64,000 nt of DNA from Eleginops maclovinus (taxonomy: Eukaryota > Chordata > Actinopteri > Perciformes > Eleginopidae): assembly GCF_036324505.1 (NCBI RefSeq), contig NC_086366.1, forward strand, positions 4,600,427 through 4,664,426, written 5' to 3'. The notes under the pieces were generated by a model, which worked only from the letters and a program-made list of their open reading frames with translations, ran no database searches and was not told the origin of the DNA. Position 1 is the stretch's first letter. Each line of letters starts with the position of its first letter. Positions 30,292 through 43,130 of this stretch are shown here, piece by piece. The position numbers and the translations under genes were made by a program.

Positions 30292-31479
30292 ACACTTGCA
30301 TTTGAAAGTGGGATTGAGTTTGGGAGTGTCTTCTCAGTGTCGGAGTATATCTTTATGTCCAAACTGTAATGTTTCTGTTAAACGTATTGACAGGCGCTGA
30401 TACATCTGTCAATAGTATCGGCCATTAGTCTGAGGACGAGGTCAAAGCTTTTGTCAAGGCGAGGTCAGTGACCTCACTGCTCACTTAATGAAAACATGAC
30501 CACGAGGGGACCGCCGGAAACTCCATCAATACACCGACGCTAAGGTGCAACCAGGAAAAGCATCTGCCACGAGTTTACTTTTGTGTTTGTGGACATTTTT
30601 TTATCCAGAAACTAGTGCAACGACTTTAACAACTCTGTTTTGATTGATTGAATTTCTTTAAAAGAAAATCTACCAGAGATTATTGATCAGTACATTCAAA
30701 TTCAAAGAGAAATCTATCTTTCTATAATATCTGAAGCCTGACCAGAGACTGAAGCCACAACATCAATACAAAAAAACTGGTTTAATCCTGTGTAAATTTA
30801 AAAGAAATCAACTTTACTCAACATATTTGAACTTGAAACAACTGTTATTTTATATCTAATTCATCTTCTTGCACTTTTACTGGTGATCAAAGAGTGACTA
30901 CCAATGACCATGAAATCTCCCTTAACTCATCCAACCTCTTATCTTAATAAATAGCAGATCATTTTAAGGGAACCCGTCTGCTCATGGAGTGACAACAGAG
31001 TAACAGTAGCAATAATGATCTGTGCTGATGTGTTTCGATGACCCCGTCCCCAACTCCGTTTTTCATCTCGGGTACCACAGGCCAGTCTGCACCGTCTGAC
31101 CAAACCACAAGCAAACGGTCACAGATGGGCTCCTGCAAAGCCCCCACAGAACAGCCACCAACCGCCACCATCAAATACCATCACCACATAACCACTAGCT
31201 AACCGCTGAAAGCGAGGGAAGCCGAGAGAGGAAGGAGGGATGAGAGAGATGGAAGAAAGAGAAGTGAAGAAAGGACCTGAGCGAAAATAGATGAGAGTAA
31301 TACTTCAGACTGTAACACTGTTGACTGCTGAATGCTTCCTGAAAGACTCAAATGTGTTTGCCCGCTTTATTCAATATTTTAGTCTTGATTTCTGATTAGA
31401 CTATAAAAAGGGAAAAACGCCATTAAACATGTGCAATAACTGTTTTTTGGATTACATCTCTTTCTCTACACCTCTATAG
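30292..31479. other. Non-coding DNA, no gene recognised
   Basis: AT-rich with no repeat match in the window. The minus-strand frame 30959-31174 has no domain. Confidence 0.4.
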
Positions 31480-32020
31480 AGTGCTGCAGAGATGATGTAA
31501 TTGTGTAGTCTGACCTGAAAGTCAGCGTCTCAGGAGCTCCCTCGACAAAAAGCAAGGGGATTTACCAATTTGATTTTGATATACTGTAGAAAATAAGTTC
31601 TGTGGTAAACACATATTCAGGATATTCAACATGTTGAGCAAGATAATCTCCACATATTAACACCTCTGTGATTTTTGAAGCGTAAATGCAATCTGCGGAA
31701 GAAAAAAGCATAAAGGCTATAAGCAAACTTCATCACAGTTGTTTTACTTCACGTCACCACCGCTAAGCTAAAGGTGGCTAAAGGCTAGCATGATGAAATT
31801 TAGTCATTGATCATGATCATTTAGCCACGTGTTAGCGCCATTTAACTACTGAAGTATTTTCTGTCGGAAAACTTCTTCAGCTTGGGTTGAACACGGACAT
31901 TATTTCGGGCATCTAACTACAAACATATCTAAAGTATCATTGACTTTGATACGAGGGAAGTGGTAAAATGCTAACAGATTTTCAGGTTTTAGGACTCGTT
32001 TCTGCACCACTCTTTGTTCA
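31480..32020 (+). mobile_element. Interspersed repeat family C, copy 3
   Basis: The longest of the four copies. Blocks: GCGTCTCAGGAGCTCCCTCG, AAAAGCAAGGGGATTTACCA, AATCTCCACATATTAACACC, CACCACCGCTAAGCTAAAGG, CTTGGGTTGAACACGGACAT, TTTCAGGTTTTAGGACTCGT and CTGCACCACTC. Order and orientation match 13135-13655 and 45945-46405. No coding capacity; class unknown. Confidence 0.82.
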
Positions 32021-32282
32021 CTTGGTTCGGCTATCTCTTTTCATCTTCGGTAAAAAAGACAGATTGAGCTCCAGAGAGCAGCGCCATATAAACAGCCAAA
32101 CACCCGGATAATATGCTAATGAGCTCGCTAATGACCATCGCCACTTAGGAACTGCTAATTAAAACCCATTGAATTGAAAGACACTTATCAGGATCTAAGA
32201 AGAAACAAAAAAAAAAAATCTCCCAGGAAGACAAGCGGAGTTATGGCCACCTTTGGTATTTGTCAAAGCCTTCCCACTCTCC

Positions 32283-32313
<31 letters not shown>

Positions 32314-32699
32314 ACTCACCTCCTGTCTGTCTCTGTCTCTCTGTCCCCTCGGCTCGATTGCCTCTAATGGACGTGCTTTATCTAGGCTGACCTAACCATT
32401 GTCACAGGGAGCAGAATTTGTGAGCTTTTAGAGTGGGTACACTCATCGATGTGCTGGGGGTGGAGGCGTGTGAGGAGGGGGCTGCTTGGCAAGTGTCCAT
32501 CCATGCACTCTGCAGGCCACTTCGTTAGCCGCCACATACACATATGCCTGCCCCCCCCCCTCTTTCTGTTGTCAGCTATGCAAATAGGATGGCAGTTAAA
32601 TGCTGAATGAATAGTGAGAAATGAGCTTTCCCCTCATCTGAGGAATGGGACAAGAGAGTGGAAACCCAACGCTTTGGGGTCTTTTGATCACTCAGTGAA
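32021..32699. other. Enhancer-like block, then C/CA tract and non-coding DNA
   Basis: At 32090-32170 there are ATGCTAATGAGC (32113-32124), CGCTAATGACC and GCTAATTAAAACCC, a cluster of POU/homeodomain-type cores. A poly-C run followed by a CA tract is at 32280-32316, and another poly-C near 32550-32560. No gene. Confidence 0.45.
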
Positions 32700-33466
32700 G
32701 CAACTTTTAATTTGGAAATCATGTCACGACTAAGACCGGATATTTTACCAGGGATTTCCTTATTTAGATACATTTTCTCAGACTGGAAAAGGCAAATAAT
32801 TGGACTTAAGTTGACCAAAAAAGGACTGGATAACGAACATCATGGCAACTTTAGACCTTCTTTTGTCCTAACCGTTGTATACTTTTTATTCCTTACATTC
32901 TCATAAAGATATACGAAAATAATTGGACTTAAGTTGACCAAACTAAATGAAAATATAAGAGAAAGTTTAGAGATCTAGGGAGGCGTTGAGAGTTTGCCCC
33001 CTCAGTTTAATCGTCTTTTTTCCTGACACTTTCAACATTTTTATTCATCACATTCTCAGAAAGAAATAGTAGAAGACTTGGATTTAAGCTGACCAGAAAT
33101 TGGGACAAAGTTATGGCTTGATAGAGCCAGGGAGAGTTTGCCGCCTCAGCCTGAAGGAAAACCATGTACTGACAGCTTTATTGTTTTAATTCTTCACATT
33201 CTCAGTAAGAAATAGGAGTCATCAATGTCTTGGATTGACCAAATGATCTGGGTAGAATTGGACCCCCTTATCTCGAAGCAGAATACAATTTCGTACCTTC
33301 TTTTGTTCAAACATTTTAAGCATTTTAGTCATCACACAAGGAAGAGGAGTCCACTCGGATTGACCAAACAAACCAACAAAAAAACAAGAAGATCTGGGAG
33401 AAAGCTAGAGATAGAGAGAGGCAGTGAGAGTTTGCCCCCTCGGCCCGGAGCAGAAACCGGATAAGG
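32700..33466 (+). repeat. Decayed tandem array, about five units of 125-155 bp
   Basis: The anchor TTGGA(C/T)TTAAG(T/C)TGACC and its shortened form TTGGATTGACC end at 32815, 32939, 33093, 33240 and 33364. A second anchor, CA-CATTCTCAG-AAGAAATAG, recurs just before each at about 32773, 32895, 33050, 33188 and (weak) 33330. A third, GAGAGTTTGCC(C/G)CCTC, recurs at about 32988, 33133 and 33428. Order is constant, so these are diverged tandem units. No coding frame runs through them. I do not recognise the unit. Confidence 0.8.
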
Positions 33467-33748
33467 CCACTTTAAAAATCGCTTAACACGCTCAACACAA
33501 AAGACAGCAGAGAAACTCGAGCCGTGTTTGATTTGAGTGTCGGGGTGGGAGGCACTAATCTGTGGACATGGCGGGCACAGGTGGTGAAACAATCAAGCGG
33601 CATTGCACTTATATTACAAACACACACACACACACACAGACACACAAAACACTTAAAACTAAAATGGCAACAAGCAGAGCTGTTTACATTGCTACACTTT
33701 AATGCCTGTAAATGCATTCAGGCTTTTATGGAGATATACAGATGTTGG

Positions 33749-33749
<1 letters not shown>
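33467..33749. other. Non-coding spacer with short CA run
   Basis: CA run at 33619-33639; nothing else recognised. Confidence 0.45.
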
Positions 33750-33826
<77 letters not shown>

Positions 33827-33844
33827 ACACACACACACACATAC

Positions 33845-33892
<48 letters not shown>
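33750..33892. repeat. Compound (CA)n / (ACATAC)n microsatellite
   Basis: CA tract 33750-33840 with one ATAC, then (ACATAC) units at about 33838-33880, then CA again. Confidence 0.97.
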
Positions 33893-34357
33893 TACAAAGA
33901 ACACACGTGCATGTCCGCGGCTGGCTGAATTGCTATGGAGCGTGGTGTTGTTTTACTGCGTCAGATAAAGACAAGGTGGATCAGATTCCCAGCTCCTGTT
34001 TCCCCCTCTTTCCTTTCACCTTCCTTTTTATGTGTCAGTGGCACACGCCCTGCCTCAGTGATGGAGCACTGATTGAAAAAAAAAATAACGCACCGTAATA
34101 TATCTTAAAAGGGGGGGGGGGGGGTCCTGGTATCCTAACAGCTGTGTCGAATGTTTTAACACATCATGACCGGCCTCTCGCTCTCAGCTTACCTTCTTCT
34201 CTGTTTTATCTCTTATCTACGGAAGCAGAAATCATTCAAACTAAAATACGACTTATAATGAACCCTTCAATGAAGCGTATGTCACAAAAAGTGTCAGCAA
34301 TGGACAATCTGAACAAAGTTTTATTCCATCGATGGAACTACAACAAGCAAAAGTGTA
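33893..34357. other. Non-coding DNA with poly-G
   Basis: A poly-G run lies at about 34111-34124 on the + strand. No gene recognised. Confidence 0.45.
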
Positions 34358-34745
34358 TTAAAGAGGACTTGTAATGCTACTATTCAGGTTCATATTTGTA
34401 TTCTGTGCCTCTACTGGGACATGTCTCCATGCTTTAATGTTCAAAAAGCTCTTTATTTTTCTCATACTGCCTGTGCTGCAGCAGCTCTTTTCACCCTCTG
34501 TCTGAAACCAGAGCCCAGTCTGCTCTGATTGGTTAGCTGGCCGGCTGTGTTGGAAGTCAACCGCTTAGAGATGTCCCGCCCTTTAGCCTATCACGTACAA
34601 TGTGTTGGCTCGCTAGCCAATAGAAGCACGAGTGTTACATAGTAATGTCACTATGTTCCGGAACTAAACTAATGGGGGTGATTCAGGCAGGGAGGGAACC
34701 TACGTAACACACTGCAGTAAATGGAAACACATCGGGCCTCTTTAA
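34358..34745 (+). mobile_element. TTAA-ended CCAAT-rich MITE, complete copy
   Basis: Begins TTAAAGAGGACTTGTAATGC and ends TCGGGCCTCTTTAA, so the ends are inverted copies within TTAA sites. Inside are CTCTGTCTGAAACCAGAGCC, GATTGGTTAGCTGG, CAACCGCTTAGAGATGTCCC, GCTAGCCAATAGAAGC and GTCACTATGTTCCGGAAC. About 388 bases, no coding capacity. Confidence 0.88.
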
Positions 34746-34814
34746 AGTATGAAAATGTATGTGATTCGTCAGAATGCCGATAAAGAAAGAGACGTAGACT
34801 GAAAATGAAGGCTA

Positions 34815-35156
34815 CTCCAACAGGTTGCATGTACGTGCATACATCAGTCCAGCGCCATCAAGTTGTCTTTGAAGGGCCTTTCTTTCTCCCTCATTGCGCT
34901 CATCCTGTAAGGTCACTGAAACCACCGTAAACCCAGTGGGTAAGCCTCAACTGGGACCAACATAGGAAGCCTTTCAATAGGAGATAAAGAAAGGTGAACA
35001 TCAGTTTGAAAGGGTGCAGGGATGTGAGCGAGATGCAGCTCCGTACCGTAACGTTTGTCTGTGAGCCGGTCTCCTGAGAAGAATATGCGTCCTCCACATA
35101 TGAGAGCATTTAACGAGGCTGTAGCCGTGGCGTTTAATAGTTCTGGTGATGATAAT
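34815..35156 (-). repeat. Inverted repeat arm 1 (about 340 bp)
   Basis: The reverse complement aligns end to end with 41147-41484. By eye I count about 8 substitutions and one 6-base indel (TTGAAA extra in this arm, near 34970), about 97-98% identity. No terminal poly-A, TIR or target duplication was seen that would make it a known transposon. An open frame of about 69 codons exists in both arms but looks unconstrained (7 of 8 substitutions change an amino acid). Confidence 0.93.
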
Positions 35157-35320
35157 AGTAGGAATGTAGGATATCGCTTTCTTATCTCAATATATCAAAT
35201 TCTATTGAAGCTAACTGTTGCATAATGATTGTATCAACAGACTTTTGCTTATTAGCAGCCCTACTGAACATCCTAATATTAAACTTTCTGCTCCTTTTGC
35301 ACACCTCAATTGTCTCTCTG

Positions 35321-37595
<2,275 letters not shown>

Positions 37596-38005
37596 CTCAA
37601 AAAGAACAAATCATGCTCATTTTCAGGCTCATATTAGTATTTTGTGCCTCTACTGTGACATGTTAACGTACTTAAATGTTCAAAAAGCTCTTTATTTTTC
37701 AAATTTTTCTGCCTGTGCAGTTTCTCTTTTCACCCTCTGTCTGAAACCAGAGCCCAGTCTGCTTTGATTGGTTAACTATTGCGATAAGTCAACCACTCAG
37801 AGATGTCCCGCCCCTCAGCCTATCACATACAATGTGTAGGAACGCTAGCCAATAGAAGAACAAGTGTTACATTGTGATGTCAACATGTTCGGGGAGGTAG
37901 ACAAAGGAGTCCAATGGAGGCAGCAAAGGCAGGCTTTAGCATTTGCAGACCATTGGCATGCAAAACCTACAGAACACACAGAAAAGCGAAATAGATCCTC
38001 TTTAA
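37596..38005 (+). mobile_element. TTAA-ended CCAAT-rich MITE, copy 3
   Basis: AATCATGCTCATTTTCAGG left part, CTCTGTCTGAAACCAGAGCC, GATTGGTTAACT, CTCAGAGATGTCCCGCCCCT, ACGCTAGCCAATAGAAG, AGGAGTCCAATGGAGGC, and the right end ATCCTCTTTAA. Near full length. Confidence 0.86.
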
Positions 38006-38790
38006 TAATTGTTGGACAGGGAGGGAAATCACACCTTTTGTACACACACAGTGGGTCAGTGTCATTAGCTTCCATCAGGACTCCTTTACACACTTCCTGT
38101 CTGCTACAGCACGGGAAAAATGTAAAAAGTAAACAGATTTCATCCTTTTCCATGGGTGGCGGCGAGGGTGGGGGCTCTGCGGGTGTTTGCGGGTGAGTGT
38201 GTGTGTGCTGCAGCTGTGCATATGAATGACAGGGTAGGCCTGTGCATGTGTTGAGCAGTGAGCGTGGACGTGTGAGGGTGTGTGTTCGAGAGTGGGTGCA
38301 TGTGGGTGTGTGTTAAGGCGTGTGCAGTCGCTACGGTGATGAGGTGAGAATGATGAAGCCCATTCCTCAAGCAGGGCACCATGTGCGGCTCATATGTTGG
38401 GTCTTTGTTAAAGAGTTGCTCATCAGAACCTTTAAACTGAACTAACACACACACATTCTCCAAACCTACGCCCTCCCTCCCAACACACACACACACACAC
38501 CCCCCCTCACCTCAGTGTGCTAACGCCTGCAGGCACAGAGTGATTGACAGGATCCAGATTGCCAGATTGTTCTCAGGAGTGTGGAGAAATGACATCACAC
38601 TCATTACAACTTCTAAATATAAACACACACTGCATGACTGACAAGTCTGTATACATGCATGTGTGTCTCCTTATGTGTGTATAAGGTTCCTGGTTAGTGT
38701 GTGAAAGTGTGAGTGTGTGTGAATGTGGGCCAATTTGCATGTACGTGTCACAAAGCATTAACTTTAATAATTATTCTCTATCTGCCTATT
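38006..38790. other. Non-coding DNA with TG/CA-rich stretches
   Basis: Imperfect TG-rich 38190-38340 and CA-rich 38440-38500 and 38620-38730. No gene recognised. Confidence 0.45.
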
Positions 38791-39019
38791 GAGAGCCCAG
38801 TCTGCTTTGACTGGTTAGCTGGCTCTGTTGTGATTGGTCTACCGCTTAGAGATGTCCCGCCCCTTAGCGAACAATGTGTTGGAGCGCTAGCCAATAGAAT
38901 CAGAAGTGTGACAAAGTGATGTCAGAATTGTATCCTTTGCAGAGCATTCACACACAATAACTATATAACTCACTACAGGGAAGGGATGACCCCAAAAAAG
39001 CCTAATGGGGCCTCTTTAA
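38791..39019 (+). mobile_element. TTAA-ended CCAAT-rich MITE, 5'-truncated copy
   Basis: Starts inside the element at GAGCCCAGTCTGCTTTGAC and continues through GATTGGTCTACCGCTTAGAG, GCGCTAGCCAATAGAAT to the end ATGGGGCCTCTTTAA. The left half is missing. Confidence 0.85.
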
Positions 39020-39211
39020 AACTAAGTGGGTTGGGTAATTTTTTGCAAAGTTGACTCAAAATAGTTCATTGGTAGTTTAGGAGGAGGACACGATGGGTTT
39101 TTATGAAAATAACTAGCCGGTAAAGTAACTTTTTATATTAATAACCTATAGAAAATGCCTAGACATAGAAGACTCCAAAAGAACATTCACAAAAGTATAA
39201 CTAGCAGGATG

Positions 39212-39261
<50 letters not shown>

Positions 39262-39919
39262 TTGGGCTGCTGCTGAGATGAAGGCCTCTCTAGCTTGTCT
39301 GGCCCGCACATTGTAATTTACAAGCGCTCAATGTCACGTTGAGATCTCAATTAAGCAGCGCGGCTACACACTCGGGCCCTCAGGGCTGGGTAGAGCGGGG
39401 CCCACATTCTGCCTCTCTGGCCGAGGTACACTGCAGAGTTGTGTGTGTGCTCTCCTCCAGCTCGCCCCACCTCTCTCCCTCCCTCACCCGCCGCCAACAG
39501 ACAACGCCAACAGTAAATATTTGAGGTTAGAGACAAAGAGGGGAGAAGGGATTCATTTAGCTCATTTGAAAACATGACATTGTGATTAAAAGTCGGGGCG
39601 GTCTGGAAGGGAGTTCATTGCATTCTTTACTTGTTCTTGGATAATTGTCCTTGAAGCTCCAGATGTACTGCTGAACACAAGTATGCAAAAAAACGTATTA
39701 CTTTTTTTCTAAAAAGCTAAATCCACAAAAGCAAAGTGGGATATAATCGTTTATTAAAAAAACTAAAGGGGAGTACTAAAAAGAAAGTTTAAAAAGAAAG
39801 TTTAGAAGGATTCATGGATAGAGGGAGAAAAGAGGGAGGAAAGAAAGAGACACACAGATAAAAGATAAATACAAATCGGAGCAGAAAGTTTGGCTTACTT
39901 GAAGCTAATGCGGTAGCAC
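39020..39919. other. Non-coding DNA with CA tract
   Basis: CA tract of about 22 units at 39212-39257. A CpG-containing patch with GAGATCTCAATTAAGCAGCG follows at 39340-39360. An A-rich stretch lies at 39690-39870. No gene recognised. Confidence 0.45.
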
Positions 39920-40144
39920 TTAAAGAGGCCCTATCTATGCTTCTATTGGCTAGCTAACGTCTCTAAGCGGTTGACCAATCACAACAGAGCCAGCAAGCTG
40001 ATTAGAGAGCAGATTAAGCCCTGGTTAGCACAGGCAGTACGAAAAATAAAGACCTTTAGGAATATTAATGCATGTAAAAATGTCACAGTAGATGCACAAA
40101 ATACAAATATGACCCTGAAAATGAAAACTAGAGAACGCATTTAA
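39920..40144 (-). mobile_element. TTAA-ended CCAAT-rich MITE, internally deleted
   Basis: Both termini are present (TTAAAGAGGCCCTATCTATG at left; TGAAAATGAAAACTAGAGAA then TTAA at right), but the element is only about 225 bases and lacks the block with the ACTTCCGGAACATAG segment. Minus orientation relative to the neighbours at 37596 and 38791. Confidence 0.85.
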
Positions 40145-40177
40145 AATGGTTCAGCTCATTGAAAGCTATTCGACTGA

Positions 40178-40238
40178 CGAATGCACTTATTGAAGGTGGC
40201 TTTGGATAAAAGTGTCAGCTAAAAGAAATATGAAGTAA
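40178..40238 (+). mobile_element. Teleost SINE/LINE-type 3' tail fragment
   Basis: GAATGCACTTATTGAAGGTG followed by GGCTTTGGATAAAAGTGTCA and GCTAAAAGAAATATGAAGTA. This is the widespread fish tail normally written ctttggataaaagcgtctgctaaatg. Only the tail is present. The parent element class is uncertain. Confidence 0.7.
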
Positions 40239-41146
40239 TACAGTTCTTACACACAGTGGCACAGAGCGACACATCCAGACATGCAGAGAAGCAGAGCTAC
40301 CGACTGAAGGAACTACAGAGACACCATGTGCTGGAGTAAAGCAACGAAAGCCCATAAGCTGCCACTACTGTTCTGTGATCAGATCCATATGGACCTTGGC
40401 CTTGGCCCTCCACCACCTGCCTCCCAGCACCTAACAAGCCAGCCAGCCTCCAACCGGTCCCAGACACTTTTTACAAGCATCCATAGTGATGGCTATTGAG
40501 CTAGAGAGCTATTTAGCTCACCAGAAATCTTAAATTATACACTAGAGCATGGGTACCCCCGCCAGGCAGGGACAGAGGCCACATCAGATATTCTTCTTCC
40601 AGGCCTCGGGTAAACCTGGCTCAGACTCAAACTCCCAAATATGACACACTGGGTAAAACAATGCCAGCCCAAATGCAAATTATAGTCAAGAATAACCATT
40701 AAAAGTCATTTTGGGGAGCTGGGGATCTAAAAATTTGGTGTCTTACAATGTTGTGCCTCTGTGAATAAAGTATGTGCCTTTTATTATGTTCTTAGCATGT
40801 TAGCATGACATATCAGATATCTTATAATTGAGGCTAAGTGGGCCAATAAAGCTGAAAAACTGGGAATTAAAAATAGTAAAACCTAGAAAGAAAGTCTCTG
40901 ATGTAGCCCACATGACAGAATCAAATCAAAGCATCCTGCTGAATAAAATGTCCCGCATGGTTCTGTTTAATAAAGGATGCTGCCGCTGTACTAGGCCTCC
41001 AGGAGCCGAGGGCCACAGTGAAGGCACTTGGGCGTTGAGCGGGGCCACAGCTCCTGATTGGCGTCATCCTAACGAGCTGCAATTACAGCCCTGAAATCCA
41101 CTCTTACTGAAGCGGCTTTAACGAGCAAGCCATCACGCAGCCCACA
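40239..41146. other. Non-coding DNA flanking inverted repeat arm 2
   Basis: No gene recognised. The part at 41050-41146 (ATTGGCGTCATCCTAACGAG, CGGCTTTAACGAGC) has a balanced, conserved-element look and runs straight into arm 2. Confidence 0.4.
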
Positions 41147-41484
41147 ATTATCATCACCAGAACTATTAAACGCCACGGCTACAGCCTCGTTAAATGCTCT
41201 CATATGTGGAGGACGCAGATTCCTGTAAGGACACCGGCTCACAGACAAACGTTACGGTACGGAGCTGCATCTCGCTCACATTCCTGCACACTTTCAAACT
41301 GATGTTCACCTTTCTTTATCTCCTAGGCTTCCTATGTTGGTCCCAGTTGAGGCTTACCCACTGGGTTTACGGTGGTTTCAGTGACCCTACAGGATGAGCG
41401 CAATGAGGGAGAAAGAAAGGCCCTTCAAAGACAACTTGATGGCGCTGGACTGATGTATGCACGTACATGCAACCTGTTGGAGTT
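41147..41484 (+). repeat. Inverted repeat arm 2 (about 340 bp)
   Basis: Runs from ATTATCATCACCAGAACTAT to ATGCAACCTGTTGG and pairs with 34815-35156 in the opposite orientation, about 5,990 bases away. It lacks the 6-base TTGAAA insertion. Matching stops at about the same base on both sides, so the duplicated unit is well bounded. Confidence 0.93.
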
Positions 41485-41584
41485 GCTCCTTCTAGATTTA
41501 TACTATTTAAAGTTTTAGCTTTCTTGTGTGATCTTACTTGTTATTTTTCTGTAACTTATCAAGCCGTGCCCTCTTTAAACTTAT

Positions 41585-41965
41585 TTGTAGAGAGAAATGT
41601 TGTAGCAATCCCATGGCTGCCTTAAACACCAGAGAGAAGGTAATCACGCTAAAGGTGAATAGCATAGTGGTCGTAACAATGGCTATCCCAGAGGAAACGG
41701 AGGATGCAGGATAAACCGAAGAGATGAAGGAGGAGAGCTGGGTCCAGATTTATGGACAAAATGAAATATAAGCCGCTTCTCCCTCCTTTCATCATGGGCA
41801 ACGCGAGATCACTAGCTAACAGAACGGACGAGCTAACAGCGCTAGCCAGAAGTCAGACGAAATATCGGTTTGAAGTTTAATGCGCTTTATGGAAACATGC
41901 TTGCACCAGGATATATCTGAACACAACCTTTCCATTGAGGGCTTCCCGACTGGTAAGGCAATGTC
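41585..41965 (+). pseudogene. LINE endonuclease N-terminal fragment, decayed
   Basis: One frame from about 41760 reads KPLLPPFIMGNARSLANR then TDELTALARSQTKYR; after a frame change near 41872 another frame reads MRFMETCLHQDISEHNLSIEGF. This pattern (MGN.RSL.N..DEL..L...Q..YR, then M.F.ET.L....... IDGF) is the start of the endonuclease domain of CR1/L2/Rex-type non-LTR retrotransposons. The sequence upstream to 41585 may be its leader. No reverse transcriptase follows, so the body is deleted. Confidence 0.72.
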
Positions 41966-42785
41966 TTCTTCAAAAATGTATGCATCAACAACGAATTTCC
42001 TTTGATGGCTTCTGGACTGTTTGGGCCGAACCAGCAGGCCTAAACTAGATAGGCCTAAATGTCTCATATGCTTAAAAAAAACCCACAAAGGACAAAAAGT
42101 CATTTGCACCATTCAGATGTAATTTTGTTTCTGGAGAGAATAAAAAAAGAGGAAAATTAATTATGGGAAAGGTGGGACCTTTGCCTCAGCTGGGATCAAA
42201 TCAAATGACAGAGTTTTCTTCACTCTATGAAAAAAGAGAGTCTGAGAAGGTTGTAAATGAGGAGAGTAAGAACATTCACTATGACAACATGCAACAAACA
42301 TAAAGTCATTTGTTCTGTTGCTGGCACAGGGGCAGATGAATGGGCTGCGAGTGTCGAATGACTCTGGATTGGATGTGTTTGTGAAACAGTGTGATGAATA
42401 AAGATAGATAGAAAACAAATGGAGCGTCAGGACTTGTAATGTGAGAAGAAGAAGAAGGAGGCAGGTCGTGTTGGGGGGCAGTGAGTCTGTCAGGTCATGC
42501 AGCCGGAGCGTGCACTTGGCACAGCGCAGAAGATCATAGATGCAGCAATGCTCCTCTGGGATGTGGTGGAGGTTTTTGGCAGGGTCGGGGACAAGCCAGC
42601 CCAGACCAAGGCCAGACTGAGGCCAGAGGGAAGGACCAGGGCCCTGAGCCAGCTCAGAGAGTGGAGCCTCTGTGTAGCAGAGCAGGCTCTCAGCTCCTGG
42701 CTGCCAAATCCCCTCATAGCGAGCTACTTAGACCTCCCTTATAGCACTTTCATTTAGTAAAGAGTTTTACGTAGCTTGTTGCTCT
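41966..42785. other. Non-coding DNA holding one unexplained open frame
   Basis: An 86-codon + strand frame at 42497-42757 has a soluble-protein-like composition (many Ala, Leu, Arg, Glu) but no domain I recognise, no homologous repeat and no acceptor-donor pair that I could settle on. It is not called a gene. The rest is AT-rich. Confidence 0.3.
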
Positions 42786-43130
42786 GTATAGGTGAGGTGT
42801 TGCAGGGTGGTAGCACTAAGAATGCGTCAAAATCTCATGAAAATAAATCAAAAAGGAGCCTATAAAATGCAGTTTTCCAGGCTATTTGTATTTACTCGTC
42901 GTTATACAGCAGATATTTAGTGTCTTGTGTAACATTTCCAGAGAAAACGCAAAAGCAAAAGGACAAAAAAGGACTTTTCACGTTCAACCAGATGTCATTT
43001 TGTGACACCGTATATGTGAGGTGTTGCACGGCAAATAGTAAACATTATGGAGAAAAAAAAGTCACATTTCCTCAAGCCACAGCTTTCCAGCCTCTCTTTG
43101 TATTTACTCGTTGTTGTACTAGTTTTTATC
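42786..43130 (+). repeat. Two-unit diverged tandem duplication (about 220 bp period)
   Basis: GTATAGGTGAGGTGTTGCAG at 42786 recurs as GTATATGTGAGGTGTTGCAC at 43010, and TTTTCCAGGCTATTTGTATT plus ACTCGTCGTTATA (42873-42905) recurs as CTTTCCAGCCTCTCTTTGTA plus TTTACTCGTTGTTGTA (43083-43118). The two anchors keep their order and approximate spacing. Confidence 0.65.

Noticed and set aside
34900..35109. Open frame preserved in both inverted-repeat arms (69 codons here, 67 codons at 41194-41397)
   Set aside because: Of about eight substitutions between the arms, about seven change an amino acid, so there is no sign of protein constraint; the shared frame follows from recent duplication.
42497..42757. 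Calling the 86-codon frame a gene
   Set aside because: No recognisable family, no supported splice sites and the reverse strand is open too; kept only as a low-interest finding.
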